Notes under the pieces: generated by a model | What the model was told of the DNA's origin: nothing | The model's database searches: none | Seen by the model: only the letters and a program-made list of their open reading frames with translations | Made by a program: the position numbers and the translations under genes | Assembly (NCBI GenBank): GCA_019634635.1 | Contig: JAHCBB010000012.1 | Location: 81,791 to 145,790, forward strand | Length of the DNA: 64,000 nt | Origin: Verrucomicrobiia bacterium | Lineage (GTDB): Bacteria; Verrucomicrobiota; Verrucomicrobiia; Limisphaerales; UBA9464 | Direction of reading: 5' to 3' | Shown here: positions 63,963 to 64,000 of the stretch, piece after piece | Layout of the letters: each line of letters starts with the position of its first letter | How positions within the stretch are numbered: the first letter of the stretch is position 1

Positions 63963-64000
63963 TCGGTGGGCGGTGGGCGGTGATGACGATTGGCCACGGT

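Noticed and set aside
1..64000. CRISPR arrays, rRNA, tRNA, prophage or replication origin
   Set aside because: No regularly spaced short repeats, conserved rRNA segments, cloverleaf sets, phage structural genes or DnaA-box clusters were recognised by eye; a tRNAscan or CRISPR finder run would settle this.

Overview
The window is high-GC DNA from a Gram-negative bacterium, most likely a Verrucomicrobiota member near the Limisphaerales/Pedosphaera group. This is inferred from gene content: a PSD1-type cytochrome c protein (DUF1549/DUF1553) next to a Tat-exported DUF1501 protein, very large exported PA14/lectin/LamG/Ig proteins, two prepilin-like proteins carrying the H-X9-DG motif, a DUF3106 protein, and a TonB/ExbBD set beside a two-partner secretion pair. 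No rRNA, tRNA or CRISPR array was recognised. Genome placement is by family resemblance only; no search was run.

Layout. 1-2.8 kb: the 3' part of a phosphate ABC transporter operon (pstC-pstA-pstB, 4-nt overlaps). 2.9-5.3 kb: YebC/PmpR regulator and an MscS-type channel with a C-terminal cyclic-nucleotide-binding domain. 5.4-11.5 kb: two exported proteins, the second (1493 aa) holding three almost identical LamG units. 11.8-17.0 kb: an alpha/beta hydrolase, class II fructose-bisphosphate aldolase, and rpsO-pnp, where PNPase has a duplicated S1 domain. 17.2-20.0 kb: a GAF-PAS-AAA sigma-54 activator, then paired dyads, a -24/-12 promoter and an OsmC-family gene, which together look like one regulatory unit. 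20.0-26.8 kb: a TPR protein, an orphan addiction-module antitoxin with a truncated toxin, and a MoxR-DUF58-DUF4129 operon.

26.8-30.3 kb is the mobile, decayed part: a HicBA toxin-antitoxin pair bounded by attC-like structures as in an integron cassette, fragments of a tyrosine recombinase, a REP-associated transposase and an IS4-type transposase, and a 41-42 bp direct repeat flanking one prepilin-like gene. 30.4-31.7 kb is an APC-family permease.

31.8-46.3 kb is a long run of minus-strand genes. In transcription order it encodes an OprO/P-type porin, two exported proteins (one faintly PstS-like), a TpsB transporter with four POTRA domains, its TpsA exoprotein, ExbB, ExbD, TonB, a second ExbD, a YezD-like protein and a sulfate-binding protein. 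A porin, oxyanion-type binding proteins, energised outer-membrane machinery and a secreted beta-helix in one run suggest a surface system for capturing an anion. This is the best candidate here for an undescribed system.

46.8-60.3 kb is a second minus-strand run: prepilin-like protein, 1738-aa LamG/PA14 protein, PSD1 cytochrome, DUF1501, PQQ-like propeller, a rhodanese fusion lacking its catalytic Cys, a one-helix membrane protein and an intact rhodanese. 60.8-64.0 kb holds an Rrf2 regulator with four Cys, an anti-sigma-like/DUF3106 pair and a secreted-type sugar-phosphate isomerase/epimerase.
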